From positions 124,001 to 188,000 of the forward strand of contig CAMCBU010000001.1 of the NCBI GenBank assembly GCA_945873095.1: a stretch of DNA of 64,000 bases, written 5' to 3'. A program made the position numbers and the translations under genes. Shown one piece after another: positions 54,623 to 64,000 of the stretch. The notes below the pieces were generated by a model. That model saw only the letters and a program-made list of their open reading frames with translations, did not search any database and was not told the origin of the DNA. The DNA is from Klebsiella pneumoniae. Its GTDB lineage: Bacteria; Pseudomonadota; Gammaproteobacteria; Steroidobacterales; Steroidobacteraceae. Positions within the stretch are counted from its first letter, which is position 1. Each line of letters opens with the position of its first letter.

Positions 54623-55269
54623 GTCGAGCTCGACTCGCTGTCGTCATCTCGGGTGCAGGCTCCAACATGTTGGCGATCGACGACGCCTGCCGGCAAGGGG
54701 CCCTGTACGCCGAGGTGGCTTGCGTGCTCAGCAATCGCCCCGATGCGGCCGGACTCACGCATGCCGCTGCGCGCGGTATCCCTAGCCACCTCGTCGCACC
54801 GACGGTAGGCGAAGTACGCGAGTCGTACGATCGACGGCTCGCCGCTACCATTCATGCGGCCACCGTCGATTACATCGTACTGGCGGGCTACATGCGTATC
54901 CTCTCCCACGACTTCGTGCACGAGTTCGCCGGCCGCTTGCTCAATATCCACCCCTCGCTACTGCCCGCCTATAGGGGCTTGCACACCCATCGACGAGCGA
55001 TCGAAGCGGGCGAGAGCCAACACGGCGCTACGGTGCATTTCGTGACCGCTGAACTCGATGGCGGTCCGCGCATTCTGCGTGGGGTCTTGACGCTGTCCCC
55101 GACCGACGACGAAGCGAGTCTGCAACGACGGGTACAACGCATCGAGCATCTGATCTACCCGCAGGCGCTCGAGTTACTGGCGCGAGGTCGCTTGCGACAA
55201 ACCGAGACGGGGGCGGAACTCGACGGCCAGCCGCTGATCGAACCTTTGGAGCGCCGCTTCGATTTCTGA
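54619..55269 (+). CDS. purN: Phosphoribosylglycinamide formyltransferase
   Basis: This 216-residue GAR transformylase uses 10-formyl-tetrahydrofolate. GAGSNMLAI binds the phosphate, and the active-site triad is in [12 protein letters not shown] (Asn, His) and the downstream ELDGGP (Asp). ATG at 54619-54621 overlaps the purM stop. The C-terminus is typical in length. The DUF3108 gene follows 22 bp later. Confidence 0.95.
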   Translation: MSRARLAVVISGAGSNMLAIDDACRQGALYAEVACVLSNRPDAAGLTHAAARGIPSHLVAPTVGEVRESYDRRLAATIHAATVDYIVLAGYMRILSHDFVHEFAGRLLNIHPSLLPAYRGLHTHRRAIEAGESQHGATVHFVTAELDGGPRILRGVLTLSPTDDEASLQRRVQRIEHLIYPQALELLARGRLRQTETGAELDGQPLIEPLERRFDF

Positions 55270-55291
55270 AGCCGGCGCGGGAGACCCGACC

Positions 55292-56020
55292 ATGCACGCA
55301 AGCTCTCGTTGGATCGCGATTGCGCTAATGCTCCTCGCGGCAACGACGGGGCGCGCAGACGGGGCCACCTCGATCGCCCCCTTTAGCGTCTCCTACGAGG
55401 TGATCTTTCGTGGGCTGAATGCCGGCACGGCGAGTCTCACCCTGCAACGGGAAAACGGCAATCGCTGGCGCTACGAATCGCGTAACGAGGCGCGCGGCCT
55501 GTTCCGCCTCGCCTTGCCCGGCGAGATCCTTCAAACCAGCGTCTTTCGCATCGACGACCATGTCGTGATCCCACTCCACTATCGCGCCGACGACGGGACG
55601 GACTCGACCGACAAAGATATCGCGCTGAACTTCGATCACGCAGCCGGCAAAGTCACCGGGGTGGCTGAACGGATCAACCTAAGCCTACCCATCGAGTCGG
55701 GCGTCCAGGACCCGATGTCAATGCAGATCGCCGTGATGCAAGCGCTCATTCTCGGCCAAGCTCCCAGCCGGTATACGCTGGTCGACAAACAGGAGGTCAA
55801 AACTTACGAGTATCAAGCTTGGGGTCGCGAATCCATCGCTACTGCGCTCGGCCCGATCGAGACCGTGATCTGGTCGAGTGCGCGGGTTGGATCGAATCGC
55901 GTGACCAAAGTCTGGTACGCCGCGCAAATGGGTTATGTCCCCGTTCGCGCCGAACGACGTCGTGGCGACAAACTCGAGTGGACGATGGACCTCAAGACCC
56001 TCAAGTCTTCGGCAAAGTGA
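55292..56020 (+). CDS. DUF3108 family exported protein
   Basis: This 242-residue protein has a Sec signal peptide (about residues 1-24, ending RADGA) and a DUF3108 beta-rich domain ([21 protein letters not shown], ending [18 protein letters not shown]). Function unknown; in this and related genomes it follows purMN. The last 20 bp overlap the convergent dcd gene. Confidence 0.82.
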   Translation: MHASSRWIAIALMLLAATTGRADGATSIAPFSVSYEVIFRGLNAGTASLTLQRENGNRWRYESRNEARGLFRLALPGEILQTSVFRIDDHVVIPLHYRADDGTDSTDKDIALNFDHAAGKVTGVAERINLSLPIESGVQDPMSMQIAVMQALILGQAPSRYTLVDKQEVKTYEYQAWGRESIATALGPIETVIWSSARVGSNRVTKVWYAAQMGYVPVRAERRRGDKLEWTMDLKTLKSSAK

Positions 56021-56567
56021 CGCCGCGCTGACCCTGGTACTTGCCACCGCGATCGCGGTAGGACGTCGAACAGACTTCATCGCTCTCGAAAAAGAGCATT
56101 TGCGCAACGCCCTCGTTGGCGTAAATCTTGGCCGGCAGCGGCGTCGTATTCGAAAACTCGAGCGTCACATGCCCCTCCCACTCGGGCTCGAGCGGGGTGA
56201 CGTTGACGATGATTCCGCAGCGCGCATAGGTCGACTTACCGAGGCACACGACCAGCGTGCTGCGCGGGACGCGGAAATACTCCACGGTTCGCGCCAACGC
56301 GAACGAGTTCGGCGGAATGATACAAACGTCCGAATCGACATCGACGAAACTTTTCTCATCGAACGCCTTCGGGTCGACGATGGTCGAGTTGATATTGGTG
56401 AATATTTTGAATTCACGCGCGCAACGCACGTCGTAACCGTAGCTCGACGTGCCGTAGGACACGATCCGCTGCCCATCCACGGTACGCACCTGCCCGGGCT
56501 CAAACGGCTCGATCATGCCGTGCTCGCTCGCCATTCGGCGGATCCAATGGTCGGACTTGATGCTCAT
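56001..56567 (-). CDS. dcd: dCTP deaminase
   Basis: This 188-residue enzyme converts dCTP to dUTP for thymidylate synthesis. The family hallmarks [59 protein letters not shown] and the catalytic Glu in the latter are present. ATG overlaps the mrp stop as ATGA. It is convergent with DUF3108, overlapping 20 bp. Confidence 0.95.
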   Translation of the reverse strand: MSIKSDHWIRRMASEHGMIEPFEPGQVRTVDGQRIVSYGTSSYGYDVRCAREFKIFTNINSTIVDPKAFDEKSFVDVDSDVCIIPPNSFALARTVEYFRVPRSTLVVCLGKSTYARCGIIVNVTPLEPEWEGHVTLEFSNTTPLPAKIYANEGVAQMLFFESDEVCSTSYRDRGGKYQGQRGVTLPKT

Positions 56568-57661
56568 GTGTCCTCTACGATGATTTTGGGAAATGCCCCA
56601 CTGCGATCGCGGGAGCGCCGAGCTAATTCGCCGGCCGTGCGCCGGGCCAACGCGAGATACGCTTCGCCTCGTGCGCTCTCGGGTGCGGCGACGACGGTCG
56701 GTCGACCGCTGTCGACCTCCTCGCGAATTCGGCCATCGAGCGGCAGCGCGCCGAGTAACTCGACGCCATATTGCGATGCCATTCGTTCGCCGCCACCGGC
56801 GCCGAAGATATGCTCGGCATGGCCGCAGTTCGAGCAGACGTGCACGCTCATGTTCTCGACGATACCGAGCACCGGCACATTGACCTTCTCGAACATCTTG
56901 AGACCCTTGCGCGCATCGGCGAGCGCGATGTCTTGTGGCGTCGTCACGATCACCGCACCTGCAACCGGCACCTTCTGCGCGAGCGTCAGTTGGATATCGC
57001 CTGTGCCCGGCGGCATGTCGACGACGAGGTAGTCGAGTTCACCCCAATCCGTCTCGGCTAACAGTTGGTTCAGTGCAGAGGTCACCATCGGCCCGCGCCA
57101 CACCATCGGCTGCTCGACATCGACCAAAAATCCGATCGACATCGCGGCGACACCGTGCGCACGCGGCGGAAGCAACCTCTTGCCGTCACGCACACCCGGC
57201 TTCTCGCCTTGCAACCCGAGCATGATCGGCTGACTAGGACCGTAGATATCGGCATCGAGCACGGCCACGCGCGCACCCTGTTGCGCCCACGCGAGTGCCA
57301 AGTTGACCGCGACGGTCGACTTACCGACGCCGCCCTTACCGGACGCAACGGCGACGACATTGGCGATTCCTGGCAGCGGCGTCAGACCGCGCTGCACGGC
57401 ATGCGCTACGATCCGCGACGAGAGCTGCAACTCGATCGAGACAGGCAAACCGAAATTCGCCAGATGACTCTCCAGCGTCTGGTGCAACTCGGTGGCGTAA
57501 CCGCCGGAGGGATAGCCCAGCTCCGCGATGACCCGAACGCCCGAGGGCGTCGCCGTGACACCGCGCAGGACCCGCGATTCCGCCCAGCTCTGGCGCGTGT
57601 TCGGGTCGAGGTACTGACCGAGGGCCGCCTCGATGGCGGCTGAATCAAAGCTCGTGGACAT
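56564..57661 (-). CDS. apbC: Iron-sulfur cluster carrier protein Mrp/ApbC
   Basis: This 365-residue ParA-like ATPase carries and delivers Fe-S clusters. The N-terminal domain of the MIP18 type (residues 1-85) is followed by the P-loop GKGGVGKST at 108-116. A cluster-binding CxxC (CSNCG) and the IDMPPGTGD-like [13 protein letters not shown] segment are present. A TAGAAT box lies just 6 nt before the ATG and no Shine-Dalgarno is seen. Confidence 0.93.
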   Translation of the reverse strand: MSTSFDSAAIEAALGQYLDPNTRQSWAESRVLRGVTATPSGVRVIAELGYPSGGYATELHQTLESHLANFGLPVSIELQLSSRIVAHAVQRGLTPLPGIANVVAVASGKGGVGKSTVAVNLALAWAQQGARVAVLDADIYGPSQPIMLGLQGEKPGVRDGKRLLPPRAHGVAAMSIGFLVDVEQPMVWRGPMVTSALNQLLAETDWGELDYLVVDMPPGTGDIQLTLAQKVPVAGAVIVTTPQDIALADARKGLKMFEKVNVPVLGIVENMSVHVCSNCGHAEHIFGAGGGERMASQYGVELLGALPLDGRIREEVDSGRPTVVAAPESARGEAYLALARRTAGELARRSRDRSGAFPKIIVEDT

Positions 57662-57730
57662 GGCGTTATTCTAGCGGTTCCTGTGCGCTCTCGGCCCGGC
57701 TACCGGTGACGCTGTGCGATAATTCTGGGC
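57662..57730. promoter_or_regulatory. Divergent apbC/metG promoters close to the start codons
   Basis: Plus strand: TGC-GATAAT, an extended -10 (57715-57723), ends 7 nt before the metG ATG. Minus strand: TAGAAT (plus 57668-57673) ends 6 nt before the apbC ATG. Neither start has a Shine-Dalgarno sequence, and no -35 hexamer is clear. With such spacing transcripts would begin at or near the start codon. Confidence 0.45.
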
Positions 57731-59722
57731 ATGTCACGTCAGATTCTCGTCACCAGCGCCCTGCCTTACGCCAACGGGTCATTGCACTTAGGCCACATCA
57801 TCGAGGCCGTCCAGACCGATGTCTGGGTACGCTTCCAGAAGATGCAGGGACACTCCTGCCTCTACGTCTGCGCCGAAGACACCCACGGCACACCCATCAT
57901 GATTCGCGCGCAATCCGAAGGGATTCGTCCCGAGGATCTCATCGCGCGAGTCGCCGCAGAACACAAGGCCGATTATCGCGACTTCCTGATCGGCCATGAT
58001 CAATTCCACTCGACGCACTCGCCCGAAAATCGCTACTTCACCGATTCGATGTTCGAGCGTCTGCAGGCGGCCGGACACATCACGCGCCGCAGCGTGCGCC
58101 AGGCCTATGATGAAAAAGCGGGTATGTTCCTCCCCGATCGCTACGTGCGCGGCACATGTCCCACCTGCAAAGCAGTCGATCAGTATGGCGATAGCTGCGA
58201 AGCCTGCGGCGCAACCTACACACCTGCCGAACTCATCGAGCCACGTTCGACAATCAGCGATACGGCGCCCGTCTGGCGCGAGTCGGAGCATCTTTTCTTT
58301 GCACTCGGCCACTTCGAGGCGATGCTGCGCGATTGGGTCAAGAGCGGCTCCTTGCAAGATGCCGTTCGATCAAAACTAGACGAGTGGTTTAACGCCGGCT
58401 TGCAGGACTGGGACATCTCGCGCGATGCACCCTACTTCGGCTTCGAAATTCCGGGTGCGCCGGGTAAATATTTTTATGTTTGGTTCGATGCGCCGATCGG
58501 TTACTTGGGCAGCTTCAAGGCGTATTGCGATCGCACAGGCCTCGACCTTCAGCATTACCTACACCCTGACAGCACGACCGAACTACATCACTTCATCGGT
58601 AAGGACATCAGCTACTTCCACACGCTGTTCTGGCCGGCCGTGTTGCACGGGTCGGGCTTCCGTCGACCGACCGCCGTGCATGTGCACGGCTTCCTGACGA
58701 TCAACGGTCAGAAAATGTCGAAGTCGCGCGGCACCTTCATCACAGCGCGTCGCTACCTCGATCATCTGCCCGCCGAGGCACTGCGTTATTACTTCGTCGC
58801 CAAGCTCGGCGCCGGGGTGGATGACATCGACCTCTCGCTGGAAGACTTCACCGCCCGCGTCAATTCGGATCTCGTCGGCAAACTGGTGAATATCGCGAGC
58901 CGCTGCGCTGGCTTCATCGCGCGCGGTGGCGGTCGTCTTGCCCCCGCGCTTGCCGATTCAGCCCTCTACGCCGAATTCATCGCTGCTGCGCCACGCCTCG
59001 CGACGCTTTACGAAGCCCGCGACTACTCGCAAGCGATTCGCGACATCATGGCGCTCGCGGACAAGGCGAACCAATACGTCGATGCGAACAAGCCTTGGGC
59101 GCTTGCCAAAGATCCCGCTCGCGCCGATGAAGTCGTTGCCATCGCCACCCAAGGTATCAACCTGTTTCGCGTGCTGATGGTTTATCTCGCGCCCGTGCTG
59201 CCGCAGATGGCGTGCAAGGCTGCGGCGTTCCTCGGCGCACCCCTCGCACGCTGGAGCGAGATCGACCAACCGCTACTCGGTACGCCGCTCGCCAACTACG
59301 AGCCACTCGCGCTGCGCCTCGATCCAAAACAAGTGGCTGCGCTGGTCGACACAACGAGCGCCACCGTGACGACACCGGCCGCCGCCGCTACCAAGCCGCT
59401 GATTTCGATCGACGACTTCGCCAAACTCGATCTACGCATGGCACGCATCGCCGAAGCGAGCGCCGTCGAGGGCTCCGACAAACTGCTAAAGCTCACGCTC
59501 GAACTGGGCGAGGAACGCCGCACGGTGTTCTCCGGTATCCGCAAGGCTTATTCACCCGACGCACTTGTCGGCCGTCATGTCGTCGTCGTTGCCAACCTCG
59601 CGCCGCGCAAGATGCGCTTCGGCGTATCCGAAGGTATGGTGCTGTGCGCATCGGATGCGGCGGATCGACTCTTCCTGCTCGGTGCCGACGACGGGGTGAC
59701 GAGCGGCCTGCCCGTCAGCTGA
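57731..59722 (+). CDS. metG: Methionyl-tRNA synthetase
   Basis: This 663-residue class I synthetase charges tRNA-Met, including the initiator. HLGH at residues 19-22, the zinc knuckles CPTC and CEAC, and KMSKS at 328-332 are present. The C-terminal 110 residues form a tRNA-binding (EMAP/Trbp111-like) domain with [13 protein letters not shown]. There is no ribosome binding site; see the promoter entry. Confidence 0.95.
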   Translation: MSRQILVTSALPYANGSLHLGHIIEAVQTDVWVRFQKMQGHSCLYVCAEDTHGTPIMIRAQSEGIRPEDLIARVAAEHKADYRDFLIGHDQFHSTHSPENRYFTDSMFERLQAAGHITRRSVRQAYDEKAGMFLPDRYVRGTCPTCKAVDQYGDSCEACGATYTPAELIEPRSTISDTAPVWRESEHLFFALGHFEAMLRDWVKSGSLQDAVRSKLDEWFNAGLQDWDISRDAPYFGFEIPGAPGKYFYVWFDAPIGYLGSFKAYCDRTGLDLQHYLHPDSTTELHHFIGKDISYFHTLFWPAVLHGSGFRRPTAVHVHGFLTINGQKMSKSRGTFITARRYLDHLPAEALRYYFVAKLGAGVDDIDLSLEDFTARVNSDLVGKLVNIASRCAGFIARGGGRLAPALADSALYAEFIAAAPRLATLYEARDYSQAIRDIMALADKANQYVDANKPWALAKDPARADEVVAIATQGINLFRVLMVYLAPVLPQMACKAAAFLGAPLARWSEIDQPLLGTPLANYEPLALRLDPKQVAALVDTTSATVTTPAAAATKPLISIDDFAKLDLRMARIAEASAVEGSDKLLKLTLELGEERRTVFSGIRKAYSPDALVGRHVVVVANLAPRKMRFGVSEGMVLCASDAADRLFLLGADDGVTSGLPVS

Positions 59723-59736
59723 ACATCGCTCGTGTC

Positions 59737-60288
59737 ATGAGCCCTCGCGCCGATGCCATCCACGCGCTGTTACCGCAGACCCAGTGCACTCGTTGTGGCT
59801 TCCAAGGTTGCCGGCCGTATGCCGAGGCGATCGCCGCTGGTACGAGCTCGATCAATCGTTGCCCCCCGGGCGGCCGAGCGACGATCCGTCAATTGGCGAG
59901 CTTGCTGCAGGTCGAAGAACTCGCATTGGATCCCGCGTGCGGCGGTGAAGGTCCTGCGATGGTGGCGTACATCGATGCGGATCGCTGTATCGGCTGCGCC
60001 CGCTGCCTGCCGCCCTGCCCGGTCGACGCGATCGTCGGTGCGCAGCGGCAGATGCACACGGTGCTGAACGATCTGTGTACCGGCTGCGAGCTGTGTCTCG
60101 CACCATGCCCGGTGGATTGTATTTCTTTGATACCTCGCTCGGATCTGCGACCGTCGTCATCGGAGCCCTCGGCCGCTGACAACCTTCGGCGCTACGATGC
60201 TCACGAGACACGCCGTACTCGTCGCGAACAAGAGCGCGTCGCGATGCTAGCGGCCCGCAAGCGCCGCATCGACTCGGTGACACAATGA
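59737..60288 (+). CDS. RnfB/RsxB-like iron-sulfur protein
   Basis: This 183-residue ferredoxin-like protein carries the RnfB Fe-S domain ([18 protein letters not shown] with a later CPPGG) and two [4Fe-4S] clusters ([14 protein letters not shown] and [14 protein letters not shown]). The hydrophobic N-terminal anchor of true RnfB is absent, and the other Rnf/Rsx subunits are missing around it. ATG at 59737 is 14 bp after metG. A positively charged C-terminal helix ([19 protein letters not shown]) follows. It is coupled to nth by ATGA overlap. Confidence 0.85.
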   Translation: MSPRADAIHALLPQTQCTRCGFQGCRPYAEAIAAGTSSINRCPPGGRATIRQLASLLQVEELALDPACGGEGPAMVAYIDADRCIGCARCLPPCPVDAIVGAQRQMHTVLNDLCTGCELCLAPCPVDCISLIPRSDLRPSSSEPSAADNLRRYDAHETRRTRREQERVAMLAARKRRIDSVTQ

Positions 60289-60923
60289 AACCTGAGTCGC
60301 GACAGCAGATGTTCGAGCGTCTGCGCGCCGCGAACCCGCAGCCCACGACTGAACTCGAGTACCAATCCGTCTTCGAACTACTGATCGCCGTCATCCTCTC
60401 GGCACAGGCGACCGATCGCGGCGTGAATATCGCTACGCGTAAACTGTTTCCGATCGCCAACACACCGCAAGCGCTACTGGCGCTCGGCGAAGAAGGCCTG
60501 CTCTCCTACATCCGCACCATAGGTCTGTACAAAAACAAGGGTAAGAACATCATCGCCACCTGTCGTTTGCTGATCGAGCAACATGAGGGGGAGGTTCCGC
60601 GCGAGCGCGAGGCGCTCGAGGCACTGCCGGGTGTCGGTCGAAAAACGGCGAATGTGGTGTTGAACACGGCCTTCGGCGAACCGACGATGGCGGTCGACAC
60701 GCATATCTTTCGTGTTTCGAACCGGACCGGCCTTGCGCCCGGTAAAACCGTACTCGCGGTCGAAAAAAAGCTGCTCAAAAATATACCCGTCGAATTTCTA
60801 CACGACGCCCACCACTGGCTTATCTTGCATGGTCGCTACGTCTGCAAGGCACGCAAACCCAGTTGCCCGGTCTGTCCGATCGCCGATCTGTGCAGTTATC
60901 GACGCAAGACCCGCGCCGACTGA
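60285..60923 (+). CDS. nth: Endonuclease III
   Basis: This 212-residue DNA glycosylase/AP lyase removes oxidised pyrimidines. Helix-hairpin-helix [12 protein letters not shown] with catalytic Lys120 and Asp138 ([11 protein letters not shown]) are at the same positions as in E. coli. The C-terminal [4Fe-4S] cysteine set ([17 protein letters not shown]) is complete. ATG overlaps the RsxB-like stop; the two genes are neighbours in many gammaproteobacteria. Confidence 0.95.
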   Translation: MKPESRQQMFERLRAANPQPTTELEYQSVFELLIAVILSAQATDRGVNIATRKLFPIANTPQALLALGEEGLLSYIRTIGLYKNKGKNIIATCRLLIEQHEGEVPREREALEALPGVGRKTANVVLNTAFGEPTMAVDTHIFRVSNRTGLAPGKTVLAVEKKLLKNIPVEFLHDAHHWLILHGRYVCKARKPSCPVCPIADLCSYRRKTRAD

Positions 60924-60954
60924 CTGGCCGACTAACTAGGGGGGTACCCTGCGT

Positions 60955-61386
60955 ATGTTCTTTGACAAGACCCGCGATGATCTGCGCCGCGACTGGCTGA
61001 CCGCGTGGCAACGGCACACCGCGCAGTTACCGGTGACGCCGCTCGAGGCGCAGCTGGTCGATCTCATCGCCATGCATCCGGAGTATCACGCTTGGCTCGA
61101 GCGCGGCGATGAGCTCTTGCAACAGGAGTTTTCGCCCGAGGGTGGCCGCATCAACCCTTTCTTGCATCTGTCGATGCATATGGCATTGCGCGAGCAGGTC
61201 ACCACCGATCGGCCACAAGGTATTCGTGCGGTTCACGCGCGCTTGGCTGCGCGCAGCGATGCGCACGAGGCTGAACACCAGATGATGGAAGCGTTGGGAC
61301 GTGCGCTGTGGGAAGCACAGCGCGCCGGCCGCATGCCCGATGAACGGCTCTACCTTGAAAATCTACAGCGACTCGCGAGCCGCTAG
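60955..61386 (+). CDS. DUF1841 family protein
   Basis: This 143-residue small soluble protein has the DUF1841 signature FFDKTRDDLRRDWLTAW at the N-terminus and NPFLHLSMHMALREQ in the middle. Function unknown, though it commonly lies beside nth. ATG at 60955 is 31 bp after nth with GGGGG upstream as a ribosome binding site. Confidence 0.85.
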   Translation: MFFDKTRDDLRRDWLTAWQRHTAQLPVTPLEAQLVDLIAMHPEYHAWLERGDELLQQEFSPEGGRINPFLHLSMHMALREQVTTDRPQGIRAVHARLAARSDAHEAEHQMMEALGRALWEAQRAGRMPDERLYLENLQRLASR

Positions 61387-61401
61387 GCGTTCTGAACCAC
61401 G

Positions 61402-63144
61402 CTATTTGCGTTTCGGTATGTAGAGATCGGTCAAGGTTCCTTCGAAGGCCTCTGCGGCCATCGCCACCGACTCCGACACCGTAGGATGGGGATGGATGGT
61501 GAGCCCCACATCGGCGGCATCCGCGCCGAGCTCGACCGCCAACGCGACTTCGGCGATGAGTTCGCCGGCATTCGGACCCACGATGCCGCCACCGATGACG
61601 CGGTGCGTCTGCGGATCGAACAACAACTTGGTGAGACCCTCGTCGCGACCCTGGGCGAGTGAGCGCCCACTCGCTGCCCAAGGGAACACGCCCTTCTCGT
61701 ACGCGATGCCTTTGGCTTTAGCCTCCGTCTCGGTCACGCCGACCCAGGCGATCTCGGGGTCGGTGTAAGCGACCGACGGGATCACCCGCGCATCGAAGGC
61801 GCGCTTTTCACCGGCGATCACTTCGGCTGCGACCTTACCCTCGTGCGTCGCCTTGTGAGCGAGCATGGGCTGACCCACGATGTCACCGATGGCAAAGATA
61901 TGCGCTACGTTGGTACGCATCTGCTTATCCACAGCGATGAATCCCCGTTCGTCCACTTGCACGCCGGCGGCATCCGCACCAATCAGCCGACCGTTCGGCT
62001 TTCGACCCACCGCGACAAGCACGCGGTCAAATAATTGCGGCTCGGGCGCCGAGTCTCCCTCGAAGGTGACCTTCAAGCCCTCGGCCTGCGCTTCGACCGC
62101 CTTGACCTTCACACCGAGCAGGATGTGCTCGTAACGCTTGCGCAGTCGCTTCTCCAGCGGTTTGACCAGATCGGGATCGGCACCCGGCATCAGTTGTTTA
62201 AGCCATTCGACGACACTGACCTTCACGCCGAGCGCATCGTACACACAGCCCATCTCGAGCCCGATGATGCCACCGCCGATCACGAGCATGCGTTTTGGCA
62301 GGTCCTGCAACTCGAGCGCGCCGGTCGAATCGATGACGCGCGGATCATTCGGTACGAAGGGGAGTTTCACCGGTTCCGAGCCGGCTGCAATGATGCAGTG
62401 GTCGAAACTCAAAGTGCGCTTGGCGCCGTCCTCCGCGGTCAATTCGAGGATACGCGGACCTACGAAACGCGCCTGACCGCGCAGCACATCGACTTTGCGC
62501 TGCTTGGCCAGCATGGTGAGGCCGCCGGTCAATTTACCGACGACAGAGTTTTTCCAGCCGCGGAGCTTGTCGAGATCGATACTGGGCTTGCCAAAGACGA
62601 TGCCGTGCTCCGCCATCGACTCGGCTTCATCGACCACCTTGGCCGCATGCAGCAGCGCCTTCGATGGGATACAACCGACATTGAGACAAACGCCACCGAG
62701 CGTGGGCCAGCGTTCGATCAAGGTGACCTGCAAGCCGAGATCCGCCGCTCGAAACGCCGCCGTATAACCGCCCGGGCCCGCGCCGAGCACAACGACCGGA
62801 GTGTGCCGATCGGCGGACGGCGCGCGTTCCCGCGGCGCAGCCGCCGCGGCGCTTTCCACCGTAGCCGCTGGCTTTGCGACGGGGGCCGTCGCCGCACTGG
62901 TATCAACCTCGGCACGAATCCGCGCGATCAGATGCCCTTTCGACACCTTTTGACCACGCTCCACCAGAATCGCCTCGACGGTACCGGCGACCGGCGATGG
63001 GACATCCATCGAAGCTTTGTCGGTCTCGAGCGTCAACAGGGGCGAGTCGACTTCGACCACATCGCCCGCTTTGACAAGCACCTCGATGACCGGCACCTCG
63101 GCAAAGTTACCAAGGTCGGGAACGGTGATTTCTTTGATACTCAT
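61402..63144 (-). CDS. lpdA: Dihydrolipoyl dehydrogenase (E3) with N-terminal lipoyl domain
   Basis: This 580-residue flavoprotein reoxidises dihydrolipoamide in pyruvate dehydrogenase. A lipoyl domain occupies residues 1-80 (lipoyl Lys43 in LETDKASM), then an Ala/Pro linker, then the E3 core: FAD motif VVLGAGPGGYTAA, redox pair Cys153/Cys158 (CLNVGC) and the C-terminal HPHPTVSE with the catalytic His. ATG at 63142-63144. It lies 7 bp after aceF. Confidence 0.93.
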   Translation of the reverse strand: MSIKEITVPDLGNFAEVPVIEVLVKAGDVVEVDSPLLTLETDKASMDVPSPVAGTVEAILVERGQKVSKGHLIARIRAEVDTSAATAPVAKPAATVESAAAAAPRERAPSADRHTPVVVLGAGPGGYTAAFRAADLGLQVTLIERWPTLGGVCLNVGCIPSKALLHAAKVVDEAESMAEHGIVFGKPSIDLDKLRGWKNSVVGKLTGGLTMLAKQRKVDVLRGQARFVGPRILELTAEDGAKRTLSFDHCIIAAGSEPVKLPFVPNDPRVIDSTGALELQDLPKRMLVIGGGIIGLEMGCVYDALGVKVSVVEWLKQLMPGADPDLVKPLEKRLRKRYEHILLGVKVKAVEAQAEGLKVTFEGDSAPEPQLFDRVLVAVGRKPNGRLIGADAAGVQVDERGFIAVDKQMRTNVAHIFAIGDIVGQPMLAHKATHEGKVAAEVIAGEKRAFDARVIPSVAYTDPEIAWVGVTETEAKAKGIAYEKGVFPWAASGRSLAQGRDEGLTKLLFDPQTHRVIGGGIVGPNAGELIAEVALAVELGADAADVGLTIHPHPTVSESVAMAAEAFEGTLTDLYIPKRK

Positions 63145-63151
63145 GACGACC

Positions 63152-64000
63152 TCAGATGCGCGCTGCGCCAAGCAACTCAGCGGGCTTGGAGAGGCAATCG
63201 GCGAGCCACGTCGTGAAGCGCACGCCCTCCGCGCCATCGATCACTCGATGGTCGTAAGACAAAGACAACGGCAAAGTCAGCCGCGGCACGAAGGCCGAAT
63301 CGCGCCACACGGGTTTCATCGCCGACTTCGACACACCGAGAATCGCAACCTCCGGTGCATTGATGATCGGCGTGAAGGCGGTACCACCAATGCCGCCTAA
63401 GCTCGATACGGTGAAACAACCGCCTTGCATGTCGCTACCCGGCAACTTGCCGGCGCGTGCCTTCTCAGACAACTGTGCCAAATCGCGTGCGATCGCGAAG
63501 ATGTCTTTGCGATCGGCGTCGCGGATCACCGGTACCAGCAAGCCATTGGGCGTGTCGGCTGCGAAACCGAGATGACAGTACTTCTTTTGAACGAGGTTCT
63601 GGCCGGACTCGTCCAACGAGGAACCGAAATTCGGGAATTGCAACAAGGCGCGTGCGCATGCGGCAATGATGAAGGCGAGCGGCGTGAGCTTGACGCCCTC
63701 TGCTACGGCGCGATCTTTCAAAGATTGACGCAAGGCCTCGAGCTCGGTGATGTCCGCTTCGTCGAATTGGGTGACGTGCGGCAGATTGACCCACGACGCA
63801 TGCAGTCGCGGACCCGAGATCTTGCGCACGCGACCAAGTGGCTGCACCTCGATCGGTCCGAAAGCCGCAAAATCGACAATTGGAACCTTCGGCAGCGCCG
63901 GCGCAGCGGGTGCAAGCCCGCCTTGCAGCACGCGCTTGACCCAGGCCTTCACATCTTCATGACTGATTCGACCCTTCGGCCCGGACCCCGCGACACGGGC
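63152..64000 (-). CDS. aceF: Pyruvate dehydrogenase E2, dihydrolipoyl acetyltransferase (partial, 5' end outside window)
   Basis: The last 282 residues are present; the frame is open to the right edge. The first residues form the end of the peripheral subunit-binding domain (RVAGSGPKGRISHEDV). The catalytic domain ends with the active-site motif SYDHRVIDGAEG. An internal GTG at 63952 would give a shorter protein but the continuous frame shows it is internal. aceE is expected upstream beyond the window. Translational coupling to lpdA is likely (7-bp gap). Confidence 0.93.
   Translation of the reverse strand, partial: ARVAGSGPKGRISHEDVKAWVKRVLQGGLAPAAPALPKVPIVDFAAFGPIEVQPLGRVRKISGPRLHASWVNLPHVTQFDEADITELEALRQSLKDRAVAEGVKLTPLAFIIAACARALLQFPNFGSSLDESGQNLVQKKYCHLGFAADTPNGLLVPVIRDADRKDIFAIARDLAQLSEKARAGKLPGSDMQGGCFTVSSLGGIGGTAFTPIINAPEVAILGVSKSAMKPVWRDSAFVPRLTLPLSLSYDHRVIDGAEGVRFTTWLADCLSKPAELLGAARI

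Noticed and set aside
62035-63216. 393-codon open frame opposite lpdA
   Set aside because: Shadow frame; Arg/Asp/His-biased composition with no motif, while the opposite strand is an intact E3.
1-64000. tRNA or rRNA genes, CRISPR arrays, insertion sequences, prophage or toxin-antitoxin units
   Set aside because: None could be recognised by eye on either strand. A tRNAscan, Infernal and ISfinder-type search would settle this.

Overview
The window is a GC-rich, very densely packed bacterial chromosome segment. It carries 62 protein genes and no tRNA, rRNA, CRISPR array or insertion sequence that I can recognise. The housekeeping half points to a gammaproteobacterium of the Xanthomonadales/Nevskiales/Steroidobacterales type. 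The signs are an N-terminally lipoylated dihydrolipoyl dehydrogenase, Hda next to a PgsA-like gene, a DUF2066 gene divergent from purM-purN, lptF/lptG divergent from pepA-valS, RF3, an rsxB-like gene beside nth, and a large TonB receptor typical of degraders of complex organics. The taxonomic placement is inference from gene content, not a search result.

Layout. (1) 1-942: the 5' part of a bifunctional-type aspartokinase (thrA) that runs off the left edge. (2) 1071-19671: an accessory catabolic region. One tightly coupled plus-strand operon holds a TSUP permease, a mesaconyl-CoA-hydratase-like MaoC protein, an MmgE/PrpD protein, a PaaK-like acyl-CoA ligase and an amidase. Around it lie a PuuE-like deacetylase, an SDR, a crotonase-fold protein lacking both usual catalytic glutamates, a membrane-anchored alpha/beta hydrolase, a spinster-like MFS permease, an aldehyde dehydrogenase, a TonB-dependent receptor with its own intrinsic terminator, an exported DUF1838 protein paired with an unknown protein, an orphan Rieske oxygenase and a MocA-like nucleotidyltransferase. 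Together these look like uptake, C-N bond hydrolysis, CoA activation, hydration and oxidation of an unidentified substrate. No substrate can be assigned from sequence alone.

(3) 19679-29512: one minus-strand Tad/Flp (type IVc pilus) operon. It reads flp, tadG-like, tadE-like, an unknown exported protein, a second mini-prepilin, cpaB, cpaC, an FHA-CpaF fusion, tadB, tadC, DUF192 and tadE. CpaE/TadZ, a prepilin peptidase and TadD are not in the cluster. (4) 29705-36110: an exported S46 peptidase, an acyl-CoA dehydrogenase, a fumarylpyruvate-hydrolase-like plus GST-isomerase pair, a cytochrome b561 and a VOC protein.

(5) 36116-64000: housekeeping genes. In order these are lptG/lptF, pepA, valS, an MtfA-like peptidase, a PlsC-like acyltransferase, a UMF1-type MFS permease, prfC, rimI, a family-4 uracil-DNA glycosylase, pssA, proS, wrbA, hda, a pgsA-like gene, DUF2066, purM, purN, DUF3108, dcd, mrp, metG, rsxB-like, nth, DUF1841, lpdA and the 3' part of aceF.

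Two properties recur across the window. Every convergent gene pair overlaps or is separated by 15 bp or less, and several housekeeping starts lack a Shine-Dalgarno sequence while having a -10-like box only 6-7 nt upstream. No gene-free stretch exceeds about 210 bp.
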